DNA of 64,000 bases from Dillenia suffruticosa (lineage: Eukaryota; Streptophyta; Magnoliopsida; Dilleniales; Dilleniaceae). The stretch is taken from the NCBI GenBank assembly GCA_033439265.1, contig JAVTVX010000017.1, forward strand, positions 4,373,001 to 4,437,000. The letters run 5' to 3'. Below, one piece after another: positions 1 through 12,414 of the stretch (the stretch's first letter is position 1; each line of letters starts with the position of its first letter). The notes below the pieces were generated by a model. The model saw only the letters and a program-made list of their open reading frames with translations, was not told the origin of the DNA and did not search any database. The position numbers and the translations under genes are program-made.

Positions 1-907
1 ATGGTACTATACCAACCGATATTAAAAGTCATATTCCGATTAATCCGATCGGAACTTGCAATGACCCAGAAACTACCCTCCCAACGTAATTTTTTCCATA
101 CCTAAATCACGAGTTAAATTCAAAAACTTGGTTAAGTGACCTAATACTACATCCTATTAGACCAATCCATCGGTTGAAATATGATAATTCTTATGTCCCT
201 CGGGGGGCGACAATGACATGTTCTAGAAATTTTTTCTTTTTCTTTTTTCTTTTTTTTCTTTTTTTTCCTTTTAGAAGAACAATGATTTTATAGTAAAGGA
301 GCTTAGAATAGCAAGTAACGAGGGAGATGAGTTTGGATCTATTGAAAGAAAGGGGGAAACCAGGTGGAGGATTTTAATTTAGGATATTTTGGGGAAGACG
401 CATGTGTGTGCCATACTCAATCACGACGAAGGTGATATTCTCATGTCTTTTTATGTTCATTCTTAATCCCTAGCTAGTACAGTCGTATTTGTTTCAGATT
501 TTTTTTTTTTTTAAAAGGAAGAAATCAATATTTAGAGAGAAGGTTTTCCTCTTTTTTGTTTTCTAGAATTTTCAAAAATTCCGATTCCAAATGAGACCTT
601 ATAATTATGTATATAAGCAAAGAGATGCAGTTTTGAGATTAATGAATCTCTTTTCTAAGAAAATTTTGACAAAACCTAAAAGTTAAACATTTCCAATAAA
701 AAAATATTTTTTTTCTGTAAAGAGAATATTAAGCACCAAATCCCAAGAGAATGTCTGAGAAGAAATTTAGAAAAACTTTCGATTAAGAAAAACTAACAAT
801 AACTAAATAAACAGTCAAAGGATGGCTGGTGAAGTGAATGTGAAGGGTTGATTTGACGTGACGGCGGTCTTTTTAAGTCCCCCTAGCTAAGACCACCAGT
901 ACCTTTG
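1..907. other. Intergenic flank and likely promoter of the APT gene
   Basis: No open frame or RNA gene is supported here. The stretch is AT-rich with T-runs (about 226-270 and 499-513) and no domain-like translation on either strand. The last 100-200 bases lie upstream of a CT-rich leader and probably contain the APT promoter, but I could not pick out a clear TATA box. Confidence 0.5.
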
Positions 908-933
908 TCTCTCTCTCTCTCTCTCTCTCTCTC
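908..933 (+). repeat. (TC)n microsatellite in the APT 5' leader
   Basis: A pure CT/TC dinucleotide run ending 75 bases before the APT start codon. Such pyrimidine tracts are common in plant 5' leaders, and similar tracts precede other genes in this window. Confidence 0.9.
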
Positions 934-1008
934 GCTCCCTCCCCCGTCAGAGGGTTTCTAGTGCGAGGTGAGAGTAAAGATCCGGTGAGAGCGAAAGCAC
1001 GAAAAGAA

Positions 1009-4000
1009 ATGGCTTCGGAAAATGTTGAAGATCGAATTCAAAAAATTTCGTCAATGATCCGAGTCATTCCCGACTTCCCTAAACCTGGTACTCTCTCTCT
1101 CTCTCTCCCCCACTCACGCAGACGCCCCTATTGGAACTTAATTTCTGTCCATAATAGTCCTGTATTTCGAGAACTTTGTTGTGTTAGTGATTTATTCTTT
1201 TGATCTGACCCTATAGTTTATTTTTTGTTTTTTTGGATAGATTTTATTTGGTTTTGATATTCTCTCCCTCTCGCTCTCAGGGATTATGTTTCAGGATATA
1301 ACAACGTTGCTTCTTGATCCTGAGGCTTTCAAGGACTCTATTGATTTGTTTGTCGAGAGATACAAGGATAGAAATATCTCTGTCGTTGCGGGTAATTCTA
1401 TATGAACTTGTAACTTAGTATGTAATCCAGGCACTCAAGAATGTTATTATGATTTTCTGAGAATAGCGGGAATAAAGATGCATAATTGATTAATGTTTAT
1501 GAGCATACTGACATTATATCTGCATTCATGAAACTTTTTGAGTTAGACCCGCCTTTTTAATGAGGCTTTCTTATCAAATTTTATCCACGGTACAAGTGTC
1601 GATTTTGCTAACAGATTTGCACTTTGGAACTTGAAATAGTTGCGTATTGGATGACTTACATTAATTCATCACATGATTTTTCGTGTTTAATTTCTAGTAC
1701 ATGCATGCTACACCATTCTTGTGCTCAATACCATGTTAGGAGATGAGGTTGCTTGTGCTTGGGATAGTAATAGATCCATTGTTGCCGATGCTGATTAATT
1801 GGGATATTCTTTAATATCTGCAGGCATTGAAGCCCGGGGCTTCATATTTGGTCCTCCCATTGCCTTGGCTATTGGTGCAAAATTTGTCCCTTTGAGAAAG
1901 CCAGGAAAGTTGCCAGGTACATGTTTTGCACCCATGCACTGATCGTTTTGTGTTTCAATGAAGTAGACGTTACGGCCTTGTTATGTCAATGTGAATGGTG
2001 CGGAAAACTTACGTGTCATTTTTCTTTTCATAGAAAGCTGTTTCTCCCTCCATAAGCACTTAAATTTGTGGTTCAACTTTATTTTGCCTTGGCTGAAATG
2101 GTTTGCTAATTCAGGATCTTGTCCCACCACATCAATCATGTAGCTGGGAGAAATATTTGCCAATGATTTACTAGATGTTATCTGCAAGCCGCAACGGCCC
2201 AGATAAGAGAATTGGGTTGGTCTTGCTTATGTCATTCCCCTGTAGATCTGCCTCTAGCTGTGGATTTTCCTACCTTTATAGTGAGAAGTTGATTCTTTAT
2301 CGCCATAGTAAATAGGAGAGAAGATATCACCTATTTCTTCGTCTTTGCAAAAGAAAAAATAGAATAAAGAAGATAAGGTTGGTTCCCTTTTCCATCAGCA
2401 GAAAAGAAAAGGAAAGAATTTATAGAGAAATTGTATGCCCTTTTGCTTGTATTGTTGATGACAAGGTTCCCTTGTTGATATCTTGATCTTTGTGAACTTT
2501 CCTCTTGCCTTGATTGTCACCAAACAGTTTATAGGCATCCATAAGCCCTTTCATGGTTTCTGGTGTCGTGTGAGAGGCGTACAAATTGATCAAGTCAAAA
2601 AACAGAAAACCATGTAAGCAATAATCCAGTAAAATTTTTTGTGCATCAAAATTTTATTTGGTACTCGTTGGCTGGAATTTCATATCAGGGGAGGTTATTC
2701 GGGAAGAGTATCCTCTGGAATATGGGAAAGATATAATGGAGATGCATGTGGGAGCAGTAAATGCAGGAGAACGAGCTATAGTAGTTGATGATCTTATTGC
2801 AACTGGGGGAACCTTACGTGCTGCATTAAACATACTAGGTGAGTATTAGTACTCTGTTTATTTACGTTAATTATTCACTAGATACTCCTAGGAGCCTATA
2901 GTTGCAAGAGTCATGTGTGCATTAGTTTCCCTTTGTTATTTCTGAATTGTACTTTGGCTTTTGTAACGCAACAGTGAGACTGAGAAGTGTGGTAACCCTT
3001 TATAGTCTTTTTGCTTCCAAGGATTGTTGGGTTTTGGGATCTGAAAAAATGTAGAAAATATGTGCTACAGTATATGTCCTAAACCCTTCCAACTTTATTT
3101 CATCTCTCTACGTGAAAGTCATGAGGCATGCTTGGTATGTTGTATCATTGAGGAAATACTCCTTTTCAAGTCTATGGCCTAACAGTCTGACTCGGACTTT
3201 GGGAAGGTTTTTGTTCATTTTTCTGCTGAAAGTCTGTTGTCTTTTTGCTTCTAAGAAGTGATGGCTGTTTGGATCTTAAAATTAGAGAAAATATGTGCTT
3301 CATTGTCTATCCTAAAGCCTTTCAACTTTAAATCATTTCTTTCTGTGAAACTTATAAGGCATGCTTATTTTTTGGTGTGATTAAGTTGAATACTCTACTC
3401 CAATGTTTGTGTATAACAACAGTTGCCAGGATTCTGGAGATGTTAATGTTCATTTTTCTGCTGCAGAAAGTGTTGGCGTGGAAGTGGTTGAATTCGCCTG
3501 TCTTATTGAACTGCATGAGCTAAAGGTACGCAAAATATTCTTTATCTTGATGGTGAGTTTGTAAAGATACGATGCTCTGAAACTGACATCCAGCTATTAA
3601 AAATCTCCATAGAGAAATTTATAGAAGTTGCTTTCAAAACTATCCCGCTTCATCTGCAAAGGAAGTCCTGTGTGTGTGCTTCTAAGCATGTTCAATGTTT
3701 CTATATGCTTACGGTAACAAATAGCATAATCTATGGAAGTTCTCTTCCATATTTGTGCATACACGATAACCATGAAAATACAATGCCAATGTGTGCATAA
3801 TAGAAGACAAACAAGCTCGCTTATACGAATGAACAAGTAAACACATCCATGGGCAGTCTAGTGCATGTCTATGTTGTTCATGAGTTTGCTGTGATCAAGT
3901 AGTTCTGTGTATAATGAATGTCATTATGATTGTTATTATGCTAGCTAGTTGTCACAACTTTGATATTCCTTTGAGGTGTGATTATGAATTGTAAGGAAAT

Positions 4001-4724
4001 CTAATGCCAATATAAGATAAAAGAATAGTGCATCGGCTAGGTTCAAGATCACCAAGTCAACCAATTCAAGATATTTACATTGGGGAATTCTTTATGAGAA
4101 GTTAGAAATTCTGTTATTGCCATTTGCTATAAGCGGGCTATTACGACTTTTGGACCTCTAATGATAAAAAAGAATTTGACAATATCAATATGTTGTATGT
4201 GTGGCTTCTGCCAGAACTAGTATGGTTTATTAAGGCTTTCAAATGAATCTTGATTATTTTCGATATACAAGTGTCCTTTTCATGGATGAGCATGATTTTT
4301 TTTTTCTCGCACAGTTTATGTATATTCAAGAAATGGATCACACTCTGGAAAACATGGAAAACATAATTTCCTTGTCTTTGTCATCAAAACCTCAAATCCA
4401 TTGATTGTACAAACAGATGGACTAGGAAGCATATTCTACATCTTTGCATTTTATTCCTGGTTATGTGGATGGAAAAAACGTGCAGAAAAAAGAGTTGTAA
4501 CTATATGGGAGAACTATATTTTACAATTTTTGTAATTTGATCCAGTATTTCAGAAATATCATTGGTTTGTATAGCTGAAACTGCTGTCATGCATTCTGTC
4601 ACTTCCATTTTTTGTGCAGTTTTTGAGTAACAAGTGCCCTTCTTGATTGTTTCAGGGTCGAGATAGGTTGAAAGACAAACCAGTTTTTGTCCTTGTTGGC
4701 TCAAGCGTAATCTCAAGATTTTAG
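1009..4724 (+). CDS. APT: Adenine phosphoribosyltransferase (APT), six exons
   Basis: This enzyme converts adenine and PRPP to AMP and pyrophosphate in purine salvage; plant forms also act on free-base cytokinins and most are cytosolic. Exons read 1009-1087, 1281-1391, 1824-1916, 2689-2838, 3467-3525 and 4656-4724, all with GT-AG introns, giving 186 residues, the usual length of plant APTs. The PRPP-binding motif [12 protein letters not shown] is at residues 126-137, and the conserved segments [19 protein letters not shown] and [12 protein letters not shown] are intact. The start is the ATG at 1009, matching the N-terminus of cytosolic APTs; no transit peptide is seen. From memory, sequence features mix APT1 with APT3/4 traits, so the exact paralogue is uncertain. 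The family call is near certain. Confidence 0.95.
3005..3475 (+). repeat. Imperfect tandem duplication in APT intron 4 reaching exon 5
   Basis: Two diverged copies of about 234 bp lie head to tail (about 3005-3238 and 3239-3475). Both begin with GTCTTTTTGCTTC and share blocks such as AAAATATGTGCT and AGGCATGCTT. The first copy ends in a remnant of the exon 5 acceptor and first exon bases, but the CAG acceptor trinucleotide is missing there. The second copy runs into the functional exon 5 at 3467. Confidence 0.75.
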
Positions 4725-5822
4725 TGTGATGTGCATTAGCATTGGTGTTGATTTGAACCGGGCTCACTCTTTGGCACATGGAGGTGAAGTCGGATTGAAA
4801 ATAAGCGGAGGATAGGTTTTCCTTTGATATGCTTGGTGATTTGGAAATGATTTAAACCAAAGATTATAATAAACATTAGTATATGTTTGGGGTTGGGGAA
4901 ATCCACTTGATGAATACCCTTAAACCCGAAATTGCTATACTCTATCTTTAAGGGAACAACGTAATGGTTACAACCATTTCTCTAACCTGCTTATCTCAGG
5001 TTAGAATCTCTATGTAATAAAAAAAAATCATTGTATTTGTATGTGGGGCGAATTATATAGAAAAGCACCCTTTCTTTTATTCGGTCTCTGTTTAAAATCT
5101 TGTATTGAAACTTAAGGAAGAAGGAGAATATTATGATCGAACCTTCCTTCAACACAGTTCAGACTTCAGAGGACTTTATCTTCACCTTACCTAACAACCA
5201 CCTCATTACCGGGTTATGGCAGCTGAGAGCTAAAAATCTACTTATCACTTCAATTTTAGCCGTACGTTGTTCCTCACTTCTCCATGGCGGAGAAAGGGGG
5301 TGGTAAATTGTAAAAATCTCTAAAGATGGTGTCAATAGGAACGAAAAAAGACTTCTCTTAAAAAGAGTTTTTGAACTTTTTCACAAGTCGAAAAGATTAT
5401 ACCGGAAGAATTACACCCTAAATAAAATTTTTATATATATTCGAATTGAATTAATTAGAATATAATTCTGAATATCGATGATCTGATAAAAACCAAAAAA
5501 AAAAAAGGTAAAACCTAGAAAGTGTATTGTGGTTGAATTCACCATTGAATTGAAATCAAACAACTCTTGTACCTAGTGAGTGACAGACATCTAAAATATG
5601 AGATATGATTCCCATAATCATTCTCTTTTCCTGGTCACGTATCGCTGGCAAAATCCGATAGCTAAATTTTATTACCTACAGCTTTTCATATGTTTCATGA
5701 AATCAAAAGTATATACTATACTAACAATTATTACGGCTATTGTTGGTCCTTGGAGGGATATCTATTCTCGAGTAGAATTTATTGAGAAACGTAAAGGACC
5801 GGACTCATCCGAGCCCTCCACG

Positions 5823-5848
5823 TCTCTCTCTCTCTCTCTCTCTCTCTG
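5823..5848 (+). repeat. (CT)n microsatellite
   Basis: Pure CT dinucleotide run in intergenic DNA. A GA run of similar size lies 190 bases downstream on the same strand, so the two could pair as an imperfect inverted repeat. Confidence 0.9.
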
Positions 5849-6037
5849 ATCGGCACTCTTTTGCGATGCTCTTCTAAAGGTACAGAAGAAAATAAGAGGG
5901 GAGCGATATCAAGAAATTTTAGAATAAAAAATACTGTATGATATATTAATTTTAGAAATAACTTTGAATGTTATTTATTTCTCCATAATCCACCCACCCA
6001 AAATACATGTTGAAGGTTCGTAATGAGGTTTGACATC

Positions 6038-6062
6038 GAGAGAGAGAGAGAGAGAGAGAGAG
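6038..6062 (+). repeat. (GA)n microsatellite
   Basis: Pure GA dinucleotide run, complementary to the CT run at 5823-5848. Confidence 0.9.
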
Positions 6063-8031
6063 GGATAATAAAATATATTGTAAGGTTGGACTTTTAAGTT
6101 GAGAGAGAGCATGAGTAAAGTATTATGAATGTTATTATATTAGAGGACCAGCAAAAGTCAGCCCCTCGAAATTGTAAAAATAAAATATAGTTGAGCTTCA
6201 CACCATCCAGCGTTCACTCGGACATTGGCACTGGTCCCCCAGTGTTTACTTTTCTCTAATTATATTTATGTTTCAGAATTAGTATTATTCAACTCATTTG
6301 GCCCCAGCGTTTACATTTCCTAAATTATTTTGCAATTACCAATTAGACCACATCTTTAAATTGCATGAAACATGTTATTTCGCGCCTTCTTAGTATTCAA
6401 CTATCCAGAATTAAATACAAAATTATCTGAAGACAACCAAAATTAAATATTCAACTATTAAGAATTGTATTCGGGAAATTATAAATATTCAACTGGATCT
6501 GTATTTGTTCGCTAGACGTGTAATGTTTATAAATTATTATGCATGTTTAATAAATATATTATTTAGAAGACAGTAATAAGTTTCTTTTTATCTATCAATA
6601 AATTCATGAATTTAAAATTACATATAATCACTAAATTTGCAATTGTTTTATTGATATGCCTTCTTGCATAGACTAAGTATTAAATCTCTATAGTAATAAT
6701 TCTGAGAATCAAAATTGGCTTTGAGAAACATGAGTTTGACAATGTGATTAATATACCATTATCCTCGGAGATCAATTATTACAAACATTAAGGAAAGGGT
6801 GTTGACTTGTTTGTCTATGTAATTGCACGGTCCTAAGTCGGGGATAAACTTGTTTTCTTTAGGAGATAAGCCTATCCTGACACTCAGATATTACGTCTGA
6901 AACACTTAATTAATTTCTGAATCAGAGCTCATTGACCGTTGAGGGCTTATTTCGTTTTCATGCTCAGTTGGTACTGCTAAGAAGTCGGCAATGGCTCACC
7001 ATCCCCAGATAGCTTCACTGCATGGCATCATCTGGCGTTCCCAGTTTCATGTGTACTTCCCAAAAAGTGTAGACGGAACCGCGTGAAAGCAATTGACACA
7101 TACCCATCTGGCTTTCTTTTGCAGTTCAACAGGCTAGAATTAGCTTAATACATTAACCTCATTTTTATTTTATTTTATTTTTCTTAATTTGAGAGGAGAG
7201 GGCAGTGCCTTTATGAAGTCTCTTTTTCACAAACTGAGACAGAGATCAACTGTCTTAATATAATTTAGTTTGGGTGGTTAATTTTTCTTCTATTTAGTCA
7301 TGAGTTGGTCACTAATGTCGCAGTAGACTAAGGGTGCCACAATGTCCAACCTTGAACCATAATATTACGTAGTACCATAGTCAAAGTAATATTACACTAT
7401 TTAAGGTGTCTCAAGGGCAAATACGACAAGAGAGCAGATAAATCCTATTAAGAGTTGCTACTTGAACTACCCCCCCCCCCCCGGGGGGAAAGAAAATAAC
7501 ACTTTAGGTTCTCTCGTACAATTTTTTTTTTTTTTTTTTGAAGATACCCCTCGTCCTGCCAATTAATGTTTAAATCATGATTAGAGAACAGGGTTCAACC
7601 CTCGGCCTTTCATTACCATGAAGTTCCCACACTTGTGGTCATTGTTTGGTCTCAAGAGGTATGACAAATAAAATTTGGGATTCAAATGGTTCTTCATTAA
7701 GATTAAATTGAGCGGCTTAAAAGTATTTATGATTTTACTATCAGAAATCATGCAAAAGAAAAGAAAAACTGTACAAATGGGAGCATTAATGGACTCAAAT
7801 CAAGTAAGCTAGAACTATTTGCAGTGTACTTTTGGCCTTTCATGTTACTAAAAGTCCCACTCTTTGTCTACTCTTGATCTTTTATTATTGTTATTATTAT
7901 CTTTTTATTATCTAAATTGGCCCCCAAGGGTTAAACAATATGACAAAAGAATTTTTTAAATCTGGATTTTCTTATTGAAGGGAGGTTTAAAAGTTTTGTT
8001 ATAAATAAAAAACACCGCGTAACTTAAAAAA

Positions 8032-8055
8032 TTTATTATTATTATTATTATTATT
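8032..8055 (+). repeat. (ATT)n microsatellite
   Basis: Trinucleotide ATT run of about eight units in intergenic DNA. Confidence 0.85.
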
Positions 8056-8872
8056 TTGATTTTCACATGCTATCCAGATTTTTTTGATTAATTCAACCGA
8101 ATATTTGTGGGATGTGATATGGAGTTAGCTCTCCCAATTCCTAAACTTAGAAACTTTATGGGAACATTAAATTATTCTTTCATTCGCAACATTGAATCAT
8201 ATTCTTAAAGTTGGTCTCGTAGTAGGGTCCCCCTCTCTTCTCGGCTAGCCTTTTTCAATATAAAATAATTGGAACTTTTTTTATTATTATTATTTTGTAG
8301 GCCCATTGTAATTGAGATGTCACCTTGAAAAATATATACTTTACGATTTTATTTCTGTTGCATTTGGGAGTTGAAAAATGACTAGAGAAATGTGGTAACA
8401 TATTCATGGATGCTTAACTGGCAACCAGAATTATATTTCTATGAAGTCGAATAAGACTGGTCTGATAAATGTTCGATTTAATGTAAAGTAATTCGGAGAG
8501 TTTTCAAAATTTACTTTGTTTCATAAATAATTTAATGTTTGTTTCTTAATTTGTGCACTTTAAAAAATTACCCAAAAAAAATTATTACGATCACTTACGC
8601 TATAATATATATTAATATATTTTAATTAAATATTTATTAGAATTAGACAATACATGCTCCTAAAATCCATGAAAAAGTGAAATCGAGTCCATTATTCATT
8701 TAATTTATTTAATATTATGGAGAAAAGTAAAGGTAATACTAAATGCCACATGAATTAAACCTTAGTATCTGTATTAATGTTTGACCAAATTTTGATTAAA
8801 TATTTATTTAGATTAATTAAAATATATTATTAAATTAATTATAAATAATAATATCGACTACTAAGGGGCATT

Positions 8873-9292
8873 TGTTAAGAGGGTATGAAAATAAGAAATG
8901 AGAATAAAATCGAAACATAATGTTTGGGTTGATACTATGAGAATGAATATTTTGAATTCATATATAAAAATCTAGAAATTCACAAAACCCAAATAAATTA
9001 GTAGGTTTTGTCGAAAACCCATATCTGATTCCCAAATAACTATTTACTCTTACACTTATCCAAAATTATCCATTACTTTCTACTTTTACACTTATCTTTT
9101 CACATTCTAAAAAAAATTATCCAAAATCTGGATCCTTAATTGGATAATACTTTTAGATCATTTTTTTTTAAATAATCAATTCAAAATTTTGTAAAATTAG
9201 ATTTCAAATTTTAATAAATGAAATTATGATTAATTTTATAAGATAAATTTTAATGTAAAGTTTCATTATTTTTTTTTAATTTTGAATTCAAA

Positions 9293-9329
<37 letters not shown>

Positions 9330-9704
9330 AAATGAAACAAGTGAAAAAATATAAAATTTTCATTATTAAGTTACTTTTCTTTTTTTTCGTATTTTTAAAA
9401 AAGATATAAAATTTACTTGATAAAGTGATATAATATTTATTTTTTAAAATGAAATTAATTTCATATAATATTTTAGAATAGTTTATTTTAAATTATTCAT
9501 AATTTTTATTATATATTAAAATAAAGATAAAATTAAAAATTATTAATTTCTAGTCTAAAGAAAATAGCCAACCAAACATAAGATATGATAATAATATTTA
9601 TTTCAATGTATTAAACCAAATTGGAATGATTTTATCCATTTCGATTGATTTCGATTCCGATTCTAATTCTCGTTATAATTCACAAAATTGAATCAAAGGC
9701 ACAC
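8873..9704. mobile_element. Possible AT-rich MITE-like element with imperfect inverted ends
   Basis: The left end (GGGGCATTTGTT, then a block ending GAGAATAAAATCG) resembles the reverse complement of the right end, which reads GTGCCTTTGATT and then a block ending GAGAATTAGAATCG. The interior is very AT-rich and has no open frame. Ends of the GGGGC-TTTG type are common among plant non-autonomous hAT elements. I could not settle the target-site duplication, so borders and class are tentative. Confidence 0.4.
9297..9323 (+). repeat. (TA)n microsatellite
   Basis: TA dinucleotide run inside the possible MITE-like element. Confidence 0.9.
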
Positions 9705-9961
9705 AAATTTGATCCACTTTATTTTTACTTTTTTAACTCGTATAAAATATTAAATTAAAAAAAGAAGTTGGTGACGAAGTCGGGCTAGCTGGTATACGTG
9801 GACCAATAATGAGAGATTACGTGTCTCTCGGGAGTTGGACTACGTGCAAGCAGGCCGGCTTTTGTCCAATACAAACTGTCATCCATTATAATTTGCAAAT
9901 TACGATATTAATTAAATCTTATTTGAAAATTCTTTCTTTCTTCAGATTTTAAGATTTCTAG

Positions 9962-9965
<4 letters not shown>

Positions 9966-10015
<50 letters not shown>
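9966..10015 (+). repeat. (TC)n microsatellite, about 50 bp
   Basis: Long uninterrupted TC run. In this window such tracts often sit in 5' leaders, but no convincing gene follows; the next reading frames are short and contain poly-lysine from an A-run. Confidence 0.9.
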
Positions 10016-10017
<2 letters not shown>

Positions 10018-12307
10018 CCTTCTTGTAGCTGTAAAGATTTTATTCCCTTCGAATTTTCCGCGCTTTGCAATTTTTGTGATTTTTCCACACATCGTGCTAT
10101 GGACGGTGGAAAATCTCCGCACTCTGCACTTTGAAGGACTCGTTCGATTCCAACAACTTAAAAAAAAAAAAAAAAAAAAAATTCAAATTCCTAATCAAAC
10201 TTCTTGAGAGCACGCGTCCCAAAACCGCCGTGTGTGCCGCATTGTCAGGTTCATTAACTCCTTACTTAAGATTTAGAACTCCAAAGGCAAAACAAATTAT
10301 TGGGTTTACCTTATCTCACAGTTGGGTTTTGATTAGATATTATTGCTGTTCCTCCTTTTACAAGATTTTTAGGGTTTTGAGTTTGTCGGATGGAATTATG
10401 TTTGATCCACATGAATTTTATTTTCTACGATGGCAACCTCCTCTACTGTTATTCGGTTTTCTTTTTTTTTGGGTGAAAATTTAATTCAAGCAAAACCAAA
10501 ATTTTTAATCATAAGATATTTTCGAGATGCTATTCATTTTGCATCTTAGGCGTGGGTTATTTGGTATTTTGTGCATATTAATTACTGAGATTCCCATTTT
10601 TGAATTGCCTCGTGACATGTTTAAGGCATTTTGAAACTCTATAGTATATAGTCAAAAACTGTGGCTATATTTCATTACATGCGTGTAGAGTTAAATAATG
10701 ATGGAATTATTGGAAAATTTTTAATGCATTATGAATTGGATTGAATATTATTTATTTATTATTTATTAGGTAGGCTTGGTTAAATCTTGTTGATACTTTG
10801 GATGTAAAGGATGTTCGATTTTTAGGTCACTTGAACCCCTCTGCGCGGTTTGGAAGCAAATCGCATAGGGGCATTTAATCTGATGTTGAATTAATTTAGT
10901 GCTTCATACTCCGCAGTGGTTTACGGGTCAGGATAATATGTAAAAGGAAACGGTATGTGTACACGTCTGGGTGATAAAAATCTCTTATTTAAATATTTTT
11001 TTAAATCGAGTTCTATTATTCAAATTTTAATGAATGCATGTATTTTTGAAATTTTAACGGTATATATGTAAAAAAAAAAAAAAAAAAAAACTATATTGAG
11101 ACAGAGTTCCAAGCCAGATTGAATTGCTCACCTTATTTCTTCCTTTCCTCTTCAAAGTTATTATAACATAATGATTCATTTTTCAGTTTTACCTCATATA
11201 ACATAATGCTATTCAAGATTCATGCGCATGAAATGGCTCCACAACCTTTGGTCCCCCCTCCCTTTGTTTCACATAGCTTGTCATATGTAAAGCCATCGTG
11301 TTTCTCCCTCATTGGAATGATTCGTGCTACACTAACCCGGTGACACCCAGAAGATTTGTGAATCTCTGGTGGTCAGGACAGCGGGCACCTTATGTTGTAT
11401 TTCAGACCAATCTTCTTGACAAATTTGAACATTTTCTCATTTTTATTGGTGCAAGATGTAAACAATTATGAGAACTATAACATATATAAATTTAGTTTCT
11501 AATATTGCATGTGCAATAATGATTTACAATGCAATAACATGTATAAATAACTATATTTTTATTGAGTTGTCGATATATAACATATTGTGATTTATAATAG
11601 TCTAACTTTTTTATTCTATTATCTATATAATATTATGTTATATCGAGTGTTTTGTATTTTTATCCCTATTTTACAAATAATATTTGATATTTTGTATCAA
11701 TATCCGAGAATTTAATTATCATGAAAAGTATTCTCAACTCATTCATCTTCCCTTTTAGTTGTTTTTCGAGGGGTTATTAGTATTACCCAGGTATTTTTGA
11801 AGAGCTTAGATTATATAAGGGGACAAAGCTCGATATCTGCGGTTGCTGTGTGGGGTTCCAAGTTCATAAAAGCATGTCAGACTCGTCGCACGATCTCTCA
11901 ACATTTGTTTATTCCACCAACAGAATTCCCTCCGTTTATAATATTGAAGGAGACTTCCCACGTTCTCCCAATTTCAAAAAATATTGCCAAGTTTTCTTCT
12001 TCCTGCTGTCTCTTTAGTCACCCCTCAGTGATTGTCTTTGGACCTCGCTAATCACTCTCTCACTGCACTAAAAGTAAGTCTAAATATCTCTTAAAGGCAT
12101 TTGAAGTGTTGAATATTATTTTATTCTATCATTGCATGAACTTGGCCCCCATCTGAGTTGTAAAACGGCATGTTAGGCCCCATGGTAGACTCCCCTGATG
12201 ATTAGTTATGGAGAACTAGGACCTACCTCAGATTAATGATTTGCAAATAAACAATTCTATCACCTATCCGTAGTCAAACCTTAGTAACATTCTCTGTAAC
12301 TGTTTGG

Positions 12308-12316
12308 TATAAATAC
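12308..12316 (+). promoter_or_regulatory. TATA box of the RSL bHLH gene
   Basis: TATAAATAC lies about 100 bases before the ATG at 12415, good spacing for a core promoter with transcription starting near 12340 and a short leader. Confidence 0.6.
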
Positions 12317-12414
12317 CTCTTCAGTTGTCTGTTACTCCGCAAGCTTTGTCTGAACTAGTCAAATACGTTTGTTCCTCCAACATCTCCTGCCTCTTTTCTC
12401 TCTTTTCGTGGAAA

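Larger units (their letters stand above)
4725..12307. other. Long AT-rich intergenic stretch between APT and RSL
   Basis: About 7.6 kb without a gene I can support. It holds the APT 3' region, CT/GA microsatellites at about 5823-5848, 6038-6062 and 9966-10015, an ATT repeat at 8032-8055, a TA repeat at 9297-9323, a C13G6 run at 7470-7488, a MITE-like element at about 8873-9704 and A-runs at about 10159-10180 and 11070-11090. Open frames here are short, low in complexity and lack domain-like sequence. Confidence 0.6.

Noticed and set aside
961..1203. Longer reading frame at the start of APT
   Set aside because: It begins upstream at GTG and runs past the exon 1 donor into the intron. Conserved APT sequence begins at the ATG at 1009.
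10131..10484. 117-codon plus-strand frame after a CT tract
   Set aside because: It starts at a non-ATG codon, includes poly-lysine from an A-run and shows no domain or splice structure.
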